From positions 1 through 64,000 of the forward strand of contig NZ_RFFJ01000008.1 of assembly GCF_003696235.1 (NCBI RefSeq): a stretch of DNA of 64,000 nucleotides, written 5' to 3'. The position numbers and the translations under genes are program-made. The DNA comes from Streptomyces triticirhizae. Lineage in GTDB: Bacteria > Actinomycetota > Actinomycetes > Streptomycetales > Streptomycetaceae. Positions within the stretch are counted from its first letter, which is position 1. Each line of letters opens with the position of its first letter. The notes below the pieces were generated by a model. That model did no database searches, had not been told where the DNA came from, and was given only the letters and a program-made list of their open reading frames with translations. Below, in pieces: positions 25,655 to 33,653 of this stretch.

Positions 25655-27247
25655 ATGCGCACCACCGGCCGCCTCGCCGTTTCCCTGATCACCGCCACCA
25701 CCCTGTTCGCCGCCGGCTGTTCGTCCGGGAACGACCGCCCGGAGGACCGCGCGCCCGACGCGGGCGCCTCCGACGGGTCCTCGACCACCGAGCCGCCGGA
25801 CGCGCCACCCCTCGAACCGCTGTCCGAGGAGATCCCGGACGAGCTACTGCCCTACTACGAGCAGCAGTTGAACTGGCGCGGCTGTCAGGCCGCCGAGTTC
25901 CAGTGCGCGTCCCTCACCGTGCCGCTCGACTACGAGAACCCGGACCCGGCCAAGGACCTCCAACTCACCGTCACCCGTTCCCGCGCCACCGACCAGGGGC
26001 AGCGGATCGGGGCGCTCCTGATGAACCCGGGCGGGCCCGGCGCCTCCGCCGTCGACTTCGCCCAGAGTGCCGCCGAGTACATCTACCCGGACGAGGTCCG
26101 CGCCCGCTACGACATGGTTGGCCTCGACGCGCGGGGCACCGGCCGGAGCGAGCCCGTCTCCTGCCTGGAGGGGCCGGAGATGGACGACTACACGCTGACC
26201 GACCGCACCCCGGACGACTCCGGCGAGGTCGACGAACTGGTCGCCGCGCACGAGGAGTTCGCCCAGGGCTGCCTGGAGCGCTCGGGTGAGCTGCTGGAGC
26301 ACATCTCCACCGTCGAGTCCGCCCGGGACATGGACGTGCTGCGACAGGTGCTGGGGGACGAGCGGCTGCACTACGTCGGGTTCTCCTACGGGACCAAGCT
26401 GGGCGCCGTCTACGCGGGGCTCTTCCCGCAGCGCGTCGGCCACCTGGTGCTGGACGCGGCGATGGACCCGAGGCTGGACACCCTGAGCACGGACCGCGAG
26501 CAGGCGGGCGGGTTCGAGACGGCGTTCCGTTCCTTCGCCGAGGACTGCGTCTCGGGGAGCGACTGCCCGCTGGGGCGGGAGAGCGCCGACGACGCGTCCG
26601 CGCGGCTGCTCGACTTCTTCGCCGCGGTCGACGCCGAGCCCCTGCCGACCGGCGAGGAGCGCCGGCTGACGGAGTCGCTGGCCACCACGGGCGTGGCCTA
26701 CGCGCTCTACTCCGAGGACCTGTGGCCCTCCCTGCGCCGCGCGCTGGCCGCCGCGATCGAGGACGGCGACGGTGGGCCCCTGCTGACCCTCGCGGACACG
26801 TACAACGGGCGTACGCCGGGCGGGGGTTACGCCACCGACATGTTCGCGTTCCCGGCGATCAGCTGCCTGGACAGCCCGGCGGGCAACGCGGACGCGGACG
26901 CGGTGCGCGAGCAGCTCCCCTCCTACGAGGAGGCGTCGCCGACGTTCGGCGCCGACTTCGCCTGGGCCACGCTGGTCTGCGCCGCCTGGCAGGTCGAGCC
27001 GTCCGGCGGGCCCGTCAGCATCGCCGCCGAGGGCGCCGACCCGATCCTGGTCGTCGGCACCACCCGTGACCCTGCCACCCCGTACGCCTGGTCGGAGGGC
27101 CTGGCCGACCAGCTCTCCTCCGGCGTGCTGCTCACCTACGACGGCGACGGCCACACGGCCTACGGCGGCGTCAGCGCCTGCGTCGACTCGGCCGTCAACG
27201 ACTACCTGTTGGCGAACACCGTGCCCGAGGAGGGCACCACCTGCTGA
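25655..27247 (+). CDS. secreted alpha/beta-hydrolase lipoprotein, SlpD/SlpE-like peptidase
   Basis: 530 residues from ATG 25655. Lipoprotein signal RTTGRLAVSLITATTLFAAG with Cys in FAAGC, followed by a Ser/Pro/Asp linker. Alpha/beta-hydrolase core: LMNPGGPGASAVDFA (oxyanion region), YDMVGLDARGTGRSEPVSC, nucleophile elbow VGFSYGTKLGAVYA with Ser about residue 244, and a C-terminal TAP-like domain with VVGTTRDPATPY (Asp) and YDGDGHTAYG (His). Relatives are tripeptidyl or mycelium-associated aminopeptidases. It likely acts outside the membrane on short peptides. Confidence 0.88.
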   Translation: MRTTGRLAVSLITATTLFAAGCSSGNDRPEDRAPDAGASDGSSTTEPPDAPPLEPLSEEIPDELLPYYEQQLNWRGCQAAEFQCASLTVPLDYENPDPAKDLQLTVTRSRATDQGQRIGALLMNPGGPGASAVDFAQSAAEYIYPDEVRARYDMVGLDARGTGRSEPVSCLEGPEMDDYTLTDRTPDDSGEVDELVAAHEEFAQGCLERSGELLEHISTVESARDMDVLRQVLGDERLHYVGFSYGTKLGAVYAGLFPQRVGHLVLDAAMDPRLDTLSTDREQAGGFETAFRSFAEDCVSGSDCPLGRESADDASARLLDFFAAVDAEPLPTGEERRLTESLATTGVAYALYSEDLWPSLRRALAAAIEDGDGGPLLTLADTYNGRTPGGGYATDMFAFPAISCLDSPAGNADADAVREQLPSYEEASPTFGADFAWATLVCAAWQVEPSGGPVSIAAEGADPILVVGTTRDPATPYAWSEGLADQLSSGVLLTYDGDGHTAYGGVSACVDSAVNDYLLANTVPEEGTTC

Positions 27248-27268
27248 CCACCTGGGATGATCATGACC

Positions 27269-27478
27269 ATGCCCTGTAACCACTACCGCGCCGCGATATC
27301 GGCCCGCGCCACGGGAACGCCCCTGCCCGTGGCCGTGACCGAGCAGGCGCTCGACCACCACCTCACCAGCTGCCTGAGCTGCGGCCGCTGGTCCAAACAC
27401 CTCACCACCCTCCGCGCGGCCACCGACGACCTCCTCCGCCGCAGGAGGCCCGCCGGAGCACCCCCCAAACCTGTGTAG
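27269..27478 (+). CDS. small ZAS/zf-HC2-like protein
   Basis: About 69 residues from ATG 27269; ATG 27257 and 27263 are equally possible starts. The pattern CNHYRAAISARATG, then ALDHHLTSCLSCGRW, gives Cys-x(n)-His-x3-Cys-x2-Cys, the zinc-binding arrangement of zinc-associated anti-sigma (ZAS) proteins, but without a membrane segment or sensor domain. It may be a stand-alone small zinc protein. No sigma factor gene is adjacent. It lies 34 bases before tRNA-Thr. Confidence 0.65.
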   Translation: MPCNHYRAAISARATGTPLPVAVTEQALDHHLTSCLSCGRWSKHLTTLRAATDDLLRRRRPAGAPPKPV

Positions 27479-27512
27479 ACTGGCCTCCGCCAAGCGCCCA
27501 ACGGGCGCACCC

Positions 27513-27586
27513 GCCGCCTTAGCTCAGTCGGCCAGAGCGACGCACTCGTAATGCGTAGGTCGAGGGTTCGATTCCCTCAGGCGGCT
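27513..27586 (+). tRNA. tRNA-Thr (anticodon CGU)
   Basis: 74 bases, full cloverleaf. The acceptor GCCGCCT pairs with AGGCGGC; the D-arm starts TAGCTCAGTCGGCC; the anticodon stem ACGCA/TGCGT encloses CTCGTAA, with CGT at 27547-27549; the T-arm is GAGGG-TTCGATT-CCCTC. The CCA end is not encoded. Its 3' 46 bases are repeated at 50896, making it the integration site of the island. Confidence 0.97.
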
Positions 27587-27587
27587 C
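27541..27587 (+). repeat. attL: left copy of 47-bp direct repeat
   Basis: The 3' part of tRNA-Thr from the anticodon arm to one base past the gene. Identical to 50896-50942. This is the classic target of tyrosine-recombinase elements, which restore the tRNA on insertion. Confidence 0.93.
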
Positions 27588-27590
27588 CGC

Positions 27591-27626
27591 AAGCCCCAGG
27601 CAGATAGCATCTGACCTGGGGCTTTT
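27591..27626 (+). terminator. intrinsic terminator after tRNA-Thr
   Basis: AAGCCCCAGG (27591-27600) pairs with CCTGGGGCTT (27615-27624), with a CAGAT/ATCTG inner pairing, followed by TTTT. Confidence 0.85.
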
Positions 27627-28084
27627 GCGTACCCACGACGTGCAGGCTTAGCGGATGCGACGTTGCGAAGCCGCAGGCGTGAGCGTGGCGTGAGCGGAGG
27701 TGCTTATGGGATGTGTATGGGCCTCGCTCTTCCGCTCCGCCGTACGCCGGAGCGGAACCAGCCTGGCGGCTGCCTCGGCCGCCTCCGCCTCGTGCTGCTT
27801 CTCGTCGAGCACTGAAGGCGATGCAGTACCGCACAGGGAGAGGTCGTCCTGGACCGCGGCATGGATGGCGTCGGCGAGTCGCCCGACGAACGTCTCGGCG
27901 CGCAGGGCGGCGCGGCGAGGCATGCGTGGCCAATGGGGCACTACTGAGTGCCGTCGCGTACAGGCTTTCAGCGGCCTGGAACTGATTGCTACGATCCCCT
28001 GACCGCGTGACGCTTGCGTACGCGCTGTGCACCCTGCCGGACTCACCTCCACCAGGGGTCGGCGGTCGCGTGGGGAACTGGAGA
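27627..28084. other. left end of the island, no clear gene
   Basis: Contains the 23-bp arm-like repeat at 27676-27698. A minus-strand frame reads PRRAALRAETFVGRLADAIHAAVQ and then an Ala/Glu-rich helix; it might be the remnant of a small helical protein but has no plausible start or known match. The promoter of the plus-strand operon should lie before 28085. Confidence 0.45.
27676..27698 (+). repeat. 23-bp direct repeat, possible arm-type site (left)
   Basis: GGCGTGAGCGTGGCGTGAGC plus GGA, itself two copies of GGCGTGAGCG. Identical to 50763-50785. Each copy lies about 90-110 bases inside its att repeat, where tyrosine integrases have arm-binding sites. Confidence 0.75.
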
Positions 28085-28642
28085 ATGGGGCTGGGACGCT
28101 GGATGGCACTGAACCGGGACGTCCGACAAGGCCGTTACGGCGAGATCTTCGTTCGGGCGATCTCCACCGCCGCCGGGCTGACCGTCCAGAAGATCGAAGA
28201 AGACGATCACATGGTCGATCTCCACATCGGTCACCCGGGTCCACGGGGAAGCTTGCTCAACCCCAAGATCGACGTTCAGGTGAAGAGCAGCCGGAGGGTA
28301 CGGTCGACATCCACCCATGTCAGCTACGGCCTGAAGAGCAAGTACTACAACGTCTTCGCGGAGCCGGCTGACAGGTTCTCTTTGCCGATCTTCCTCGTTG
28401 TCGTGGTCGTTCCCGAGGTAGCGGACGACTGGATGGGCGTCACGGAGGAGCAGTTGACCCTCCGCCGCGCGGCCTACTGGACGTGCTTGCATGGCCAGCC
28501 TCTCCGCCGAGAACTGGATAAGGACACCGAGGTCAAGGTGTCAGTGCCTCGTGAGAACCTGCTCACGAAGGATGCTCTCCTGCGGATGTTCGATGTCGCC
28601 GAGGATCTGCGGATGCAGGGAAGGGGGGTGCCGGTCCAATGA
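28085..28642 (+). CDS. DUF4365-like protein, first gene of operon A
   Basis: 185 residues from ATG 28085 (GGAGA close upstream; ATG 28103 is an alternative start). The pattern RQGRYGEIFVRAISTAAGLTV, then DHMVDLHIGHPG and PKIDVQVKSSRR, resembles DUF4365 proteins: an acidic residue in a V-D-L strand followed by D-V-Q-V-K. That is also the layout of PD-(D/E)XK nuclease-like folds, so DNA binding or cleavage is possible but unproven. The stop overlaps the start of the next gene (ATGA), indicating translational coupling within the helicase-methylase-ATPase operon. Confidence 0.72.
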   Translation: MGLGRWMALNRDVRQGRYGEIFVRAISTAAGLTVQKIEEDDHMVDLHIGHPGPRGSLLNPKIDVQVKSSRRVRSTSTHVSYGLKSKYYNVFAEPADRFSLPIFLVVVVVPEVADDWMGVTEEQLTLRRAAYWTCLHGQPLRRELDKDTEVKVSVPRENLLTKDALLRMFDVAEDLRMQGRGVPVQ

Positions 28643-29817
28643 AACACAAGCAGCTGCCTGGCCAGGCACTTGAGGCCCTCAGCCCTGAGATGATCCGCCG
28701 CTACCTCACGGCCCAGGGTTGGGGTCTGGTCCAGGAGGAGCCGCGGGCCGAGGTCTGGGGGCTTGAACTGCCTGAGGGGCGTGTCGAGGCGCTGTTGCCC
28801 ACAGACTCGCGCCTGATGGACTACGTCCAGCAACTGCAGATCCTCTTCAACACCGTGGCTGTTGTCGAAGACAAGGAGCCATTCGTTGTTCTGCGCGGCG
28901 TAGGGCTGGCTCAGACCGATGTGCATCAGGTTCGCCTGCTACCTGAGGGCACAGCTCCGGGCACCGTGTCGCTGGCTGAAGGCAGTCGTGCTGTGGGTAG
29001 TCTGCGTGACCTCTTCGTTAGCGCCGCGTACCGCGCAACGACCTGGCTCCAGAATCAGCAGCCGCGTCCCGTGGAGCCGATGCGCAAATCGAACCAAGTG
29101 TACGATTTCATCAGTCGTCGCGTGCTTCTCGGTCTGACACAACCGGGCAGCTACATCCTGACTGCAGAGGTTCCTCTGACGTCGCCAGTTCCTGAACAGC
29201 TGACGTTGGGCAGCGAGGGAAGGTTCGGTGGCCTGCCGCTCGCTCGACGTGTGTCGATGGCCTTCTTCGACGGCGCTGCTTCTGCTCACAAAGCAGCTGC
29301 TTACGCCACACGTAATTCGGGAGATCTAGCGCTCTTCGAAGAAGAGGCGCGACGTGGGTTGTCGGCCAATGTATGCGAGGCTCTATCAGAGCTCTCTTCA
29401 TACGGGAAAGTTCCCTTTGAGTTGCACCCATTGTGGGCGAACGATCTTCCGTTGGAAGAACCTGGCCGTATTCTTGCATTCGGGCGCGAGACGATTGAGT
29501 ACCTGCGCTCTGGGGCCGAGTATCTCCGTGAACGCTATGGCCGCCAGGGGGTATCCATTCGCGGCTTCATTACCAAGCTGGAGCGTGAACCAACCACAGG
29601 TCCTGGAACCGTCATTCTCCTTGGTCGTCCTGAGGATGAACCGACTAGCCGTGCCATGAGGGTGTACGTCGAGCTGGGAACCGAAGACTACCTCCGGGTG
29701 GGGCAAGCTCACCTCGACCGTCAGGAGATCGTGCTCCAAGGCGATCTTGAGCGCTCCGGGAATCGGTGGAACCTGGTGCGAGTGCATAGCCTGACAATCG
29801 AGGAGATCAGAGAGTGA
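28639..29817 (+). CDS. orphan protein, second gene of operon A
   Basis: 392 residues from ATG 28639, overlapping the previous stop by four bases. I do not recognise the family. The N terminus (EMIRRYLTAQGWGLVQEEPRAEVWGLEL) looks like a short alpha-beta domain, followed by LMDYVQQLQILFNTVAVVED. The middle has helical stretches (SAHKAAAYATRNSGDLALFEEEARRG). The C-terminal 100 residues are beta-rich (GFITKLERE, GTVILLG, RAMRVYVELGTEDYLRVGQA, LQGDLERSGNRWNLVRVHSL), possibly an OB-like or beta-barrel domain. No membrane segment or signal peptide. It is the candidate system-specific component of operon A; its GC is lower than the chromosome's. Confidence 0.7.
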   Translation: MKHKQLPGQALEALSPEMIRRYLTAQGWGLVQEEPRAEVWGLELPEGRVEALLPTDSRLMDYVQQLQILFNTVAVVEDKEPFVVLRGVGLAQTDVHQVRLLPEGTAPGTVSLAEGSRAVGSLRDLFVSAAYRATTWLQNQQPRPVEPMRKSNQVYDFISRRVLLGLTQPGSYILTAEVPLTSPVPEQLTLGSEGRFGGLPLARRVSMAFFDGAASAHKAAAYATRNSGDLALFEEEARRGLSANVCEALSELSSYGKVPFELHPLWANDLPLEEPGRILAFGRETIEYLRSGAEYLRERYGRQGVSIRGFITKLEREPTTGPGTVILLGRPEDEPTSRAMRVYVELGTEDYLRVGQAHLDRQEIVLQGDLERSGNRWNLVRVHSLTIEEIRE

Positions 29818-29906
29818 CGGATCCTTCGTGCCAAGGGCGGTAGCTCGATCGTCACCTTTGGTCATCAAGGCTAAAGTCGGTCATCAAGGCGCTGCTAGGG
29901 AGGCGC

Positions 29907-32900
29907 ATGGAGGTCGAGAACGCACGCGACAAGCCCCAGCCCATCGCGCCCGGCGACTACCCCGTCGGTGTGCGACTGGAGGAATTGACGCCGGGAGCGC
30001 AGGTCAGTGGTCTGACAGCCGCTGGCCCCGTGACAGTTGTGAGCGCCGACTGGCGGGGCAGCAGCGCGATCGAAGTCGTTTACCAGGACGACTCACACAC
30101 CTTCGGCAGCGTCTTCCTCTACAGGGAGCATGAGGCGAACCTCAAACTGTACGAGCCCGCCTCCCGCGCCGACTTCTCCGGTGACCCTGCCGCATTCCGG
30201 CTTGTTGCAGAGGCCCTGCGTCTCCGCATGGCAGGGCTGTTCGATCCGATGCTCGCCGTCACTACGTCGGACCTCGAGGCGCTTCCTCACCAAATCCGCG
30301 CTGTTTACGCTGAGCTCCTGCCCCGCACGCCGCTCCGCTTTCTGTTGGCCGATGACCCTGGCGCGGGCAAGACCATCATGGCGGGCTTGTACGTGAAGGA
30401 ACTGCTGCTCCGGGGCGATCTGGAGCGCTGCCTGATCGTTGTGCCCGGATCCCTGGTCGAGCAGTGGCAGGACGAACTTCTCGACAAGTTCGGTCTCCGC
30501 TTTGAGTTGCTCACTCGGTCCCTCGTCGATTCCATTCCTGACAGCAGCGTCTTCGAGCACCACTCTCGGCTTATTGCACGGATGGACCAGCTGTCCCGAT
30601 CAGAGGAGCTCATGCAGCAGCTCCGAGACACAGACTGGGACCTCGTCGTGGTCGATGAAGCCCACCGCATGTCGGCCCACTGGTTCGGCAGCAAACTGAA
30701 AACCACGCGTCGATACCAGCTCGGACAGCTCCTGGGTAATATCGCCCGTCACTTCCTCCTGATGACCGCCACCCCGCACGCTGGCAAGGAAGACGACTTC
30801 CAACTCTTCCTAGCTCTGCTCGACGCGGACCGATTCGAGGGAAAATACCGCGAAGGCGTCCACACTGTCGATGCCGGCGGGCTGATGCGCCGCATGGTTA
30901 AGGAGGATCTTCTTACCTTCGAGGGAAAGCCTCTCTTCCCCGAGCGACGGGCCTACACCGTGCCGTACGAGCTGTCGCCGGCCGAGCATGACCTCTACGA
31001 GGCCGTCACGGAGTACGTCCGCAACGAGATGAATCGTGCAGACCGACTGCGTGCGGCTGGTGATGGACGCCGAGGCAACACCGTCGGCTTCGCGCTCACA
31101 GTTCTCCAGCGCCGTCTCGCCTCCAGCCCGGAAGCGATCTTGCGTTCCCTGGAGCGGCGCCGTGAGCGGCTGGTCCGCCGCCATCGGGAGATGCTGGCTG
31201 CTCCGACCACATCCCACCGGATTGATGACGAACAGCTCGGTCGCCGCTACAACGGCGTGACCGTGGATGAGGACTGGCAGGGTCGGCTCGACGACCTGGA
31301 CAGCCACGAACGAGAAACGCTGGAAGAGGAAGTCCTCGACGCGGCGACCGCCGCCCGCACCGCCGCCGAGCTGTCCCTAGAGATCGATCAGCTCGGGAAC
31401 TTGATCGAGCTGGCCTCACACGTCCAGTTCTCGGGCGCTGACCGGAAGTGGACTGAACTCCGATCCCTGCTCCAGGACCACCACGAGATCCGCGACCGAG
31501 ACGGCAACCCTCGCAAGATCATCATCTTCACGGAACACCGAGACACTCTCAGCTACCTAGTCGGGCGCATCCGCAGCCTCCTCGGACAGCACGAGGCAGT
31601 TCAGATGATCCACGGCGGCATACGACGCGACGAGCGTCGCCGTATACAGGAGCTGTTCACCCAGGAGCGCGATGTCCGCGTCCTCATCGCCACTGACGCC
31701 GCTGGCGAGGGCCTCAACCTGCAGCGCGCTCATCTTATGGTCAACTACGACCTTCCCTGGAACCCCAACCGCCTCGAGCAGCGTTTCGGCCGCATCCACC
31801 GCATCGGCCAGACCGAGGTCTGCCACCTGTGGAATCTGGTCGCCACTGACACCCGCGAAGGCGCTGTCTATCACCGACTTCTGGACAAGATCGAGCAGCA
31901 GCGCATCGCCTACCGGGGCCAGGTCTTCGACGTCCTCGGCGAAGCTTTCGAGGAGCAGCCCTTGCATGAGCTGCTCATGGAGGCCGTCCGGTACGGCGAC
32001 CAGCCCGAGGTGCGAGCCCGGCTGGATCTGGTCATCGACCACACCGTCGGCGAGGGCCTCGACGAACTCCTCGCCGAGCGCGCCCTACACAGAGACCTGC
32101 AGACCGAAGCAGAAGTAACCGAAGCTCGCCTGCGCCTGGAGGAAGCCCGGGTACGGCGACTCCAACCCCACTATGTCGAAGCGTTCTTCCGCGCAGCCTT
32201 CAATGAACTGGGAGGGCGGCTGACGAGGCGCGAAGCTGGACGATTCGAGATCACCAATGTCCCCGCCACACTCCTGAACCGGTCCCCACGCCGTACCCTG
32301 GCCGCTCCTGTGCTACGCCGCTACGACCGCGTCGTCTTCGACCGAGACCTGATCCGCAGCCGAGGCCGGATAGAAGCAGCCCTGCTTGCCCCAGGACACC
32401 CGCTGATGGAGGCTGTCGTCGACGCCACCATTGAACGCCACGCGGCAGTGCTCAAGGCGGGCAGCATCCTCATCGACCGTACGGACCCGGGACAGACGCC
32501 CCGGCTCCTCGTGGCTCTCACACAAGAGATCAGCAACAGCCATCCGCAGCCGAACGTTGTCAGCAAGCGCTTCGACTTCGTCGAGCTCACACCTGACGGC
32601 CGGGCCAACCCCGCAGGCCCTGCCCCCTACCTCGACTACGACCCTCCAGCTGAGGACGAAGCCGAAGCCGTCACGCGGGAGGCTGCCCGTCTCGCCACAC
32701 AGCCCTGGCTGTCCGACGGCATGGAGGAGACCGCTGTTGTTTGGGCCGCCGACCACGCCGTACATGAGCACCTGCGCTCAGTGCGCGATCGGATAGTCCC
32801 TGAAGTACGGCGGATCCGTGAGCAGGTGCAAGAGCGCCTCAACCACGAGATTGACTTCTGGTATGCCCGCCACCTCGAGCTTCTCGACGCCCAGGAACAA

Positions 32901-33509
32901 GGACGAAAGCTGAAGCTGCGCCCGGAGACAGCACGGCGCCGGGCAAACAATCTGGAAGAACGGTTGGAGCGACGCCTGCACGAACTGGACCTTGATGAGA
33001 GGCTCCTGCCGCGCCCACCCCGCGTGGCCGGCGGAGCGCTGGTCCTACCGCAGGGGATGGTCGACCAGCTGCTAGGACGAAGCCCAGGCCAGGCCGACAT
33101 CACGGAGGCCGCACGCGATACCGCGGCAATCGAGCACCGAGCTGTTGCGGCTGTGATCGAGGCCGAGCGCGCCCTCGGGCGCAGCCCGGAGGAGATGCCG
33201 CCGAACAACAAGGGCTTCGACTTGAGGTCATGGTCAGAGGGCGGGGAGGATCTTCTTCACCTGGAGGTCAAGGGCCGCTTGGCTGGCTCGAAAGACTTCA
33301 CCGTGACCCGCAACGAAGTCCTCCATGCGAAGAACGTGGGCGATCACTACCGTTTGGCCCTTGTGTCCGTCTCGCCTGATGGTCCTAAACACGACAAGGT
33401 CCGGTACCTGAGCAACCCCTTCCGTACGACCAGCACGGATGACTTCAACGTGACGAAGTTCGTCTTCCACTGGAAGCGCATGTGGGAGCAGGGCGATGTA
33501 CCTCACTGA
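29907..33509 (+). CDS. SNF2-family helicase with C-terminal DUF3883 (operon A)
   Basis: 1200 residues from ATG 29907 with GGGAGG upstream. Superfamily 2: ALPHQIRAVYAELLPRTPLRFLLADDPGAGKT (Walker A about 148-156), VVPGSLVEQWQDEL, VVVDEAHRMS (DEAH at 250-253), LLMTATPHAGKEDD. The second lobe has IIIFTEHRDTLSYLVGRI, VLIATDAAGEGLNLQRAHLM and NRLEQRFGRIHRIGQ. The last 120 residues are DUF3883: NNKGFDLRSWS, LLHLEVKGRLAGS and VTRNEVLHAKNVGDHYRLALV, a nuclease-like fold with Asp and E-V-K. DNA translocase of the predicted defence operon; it is homologous along its full length to the minus-strand gene at 59222. Confidence 0.9.
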   Translation: MEVENARDKPQPIAPGDYPVGVRLEELTPGAQVSGLTAAGPVTVVSADWRGSSAIEVVYQDDSHTFGSVFLYREHEANLKLYEPASRADFSGDPAAFRLVAEALRLRMAGLFDPMLAVTTSDLEALPHQIRAVYAELLPRTPLRFLLADDPGAGKTIMAGLYVKELLLRGDLERCLIVVPGSLVEQWQDELLDKFGLRFELLTRSLVDSIPDSSVFEHHSRLIARMDQLSRSEELMQQLRDTDWDLVVVDEAHRMSAHWFGSKLKTTRRYQLGQLLGNIARHFLLMTATPHAGKEDDFQLFLALLDADRFEGKYREGVHTVDAGGLMRRMVKEDLLTFEGKPLFPERRAYTVPYELSPAEHDLYEAVTEYVRNEMNRADRLRAAGDGRRGNTVGFALTVLQRRLASSPEAILRSLERRRERLVRRHREMLAAPTTSHRIDDEQLGRRYNGVTVDEDWQGRLDDLDSHERETLEEEVLDAATAARTAAELSLEIDQLGNLIELASHVQFSGADRKWTELRSLLQDHHEIRDRDGNPRKIIIFTEHRDTLSYLVGRIRSLLGQHEAVQMIHGGIRRDERRRIQELFTQERDVRVLIATDAAGEGLNLQRAHLMVNYDLPWNPNRLEQRFGRIHRIGQTEVCHLWNLVATDTREGAVYHRLLDKIEQQRIAYRGQVFDVLGEAFEEQPLHELLMEAVRYGDQPEVRARLDLVIDHTVGEGLDELLAERALHRDLQTEAEVTEARLRLEEARVRRLQPHYVEAFFRAAFNELGGRLTRREAGRFEITNVPATLLNRSPRRTLAAPVLRRYDRVVFDRDLIRSRGRIEAALLAPGHPLMEAVVDATIERHAAVLKAGSILIDRTDPGQTPRLLVALTQEISNSHPQPNVVSKRFDFVELTPDGRANPAGPAPYLDYDPPAEDEAEAVTREAARLATQPWLSDGMEETAVVWAADHAVHEHLRSVRDRIVPEVRRIREQVQERLNHEIDFWYARHLELLDAQEQGRKLKLRPETARRRANNLEERLERRLHELDLDERLLPRPPRVAGGALVLPQGMVDQLLGRSPGQADITEAARDTAAIEHRAVAAVIEAERALGRSPEEMPPNNKGFDLRSWSEGGEDLLHLEVKGRLAGSKDFTVTRNEVLHAKNVGDHYRLALVSVSPDGPKHDKVRYLSNPFRTTSTDDFNVTKFVFHWKRMWEQGDVPH

Positions 33510-33653
33510 CTGCGGCTCTTGGTGTAGGAGCGGGGTGAGGTGAAGTTGGGGCGGTTGCCAGCGGATGAGGCCATACTGAGTGACTGGGCCGACCGGTCTG
33601 CCGAGCGGCCCACCATGCATCACCCGCCCAGCCTGGAGAGAAGAGCGTTCCTC

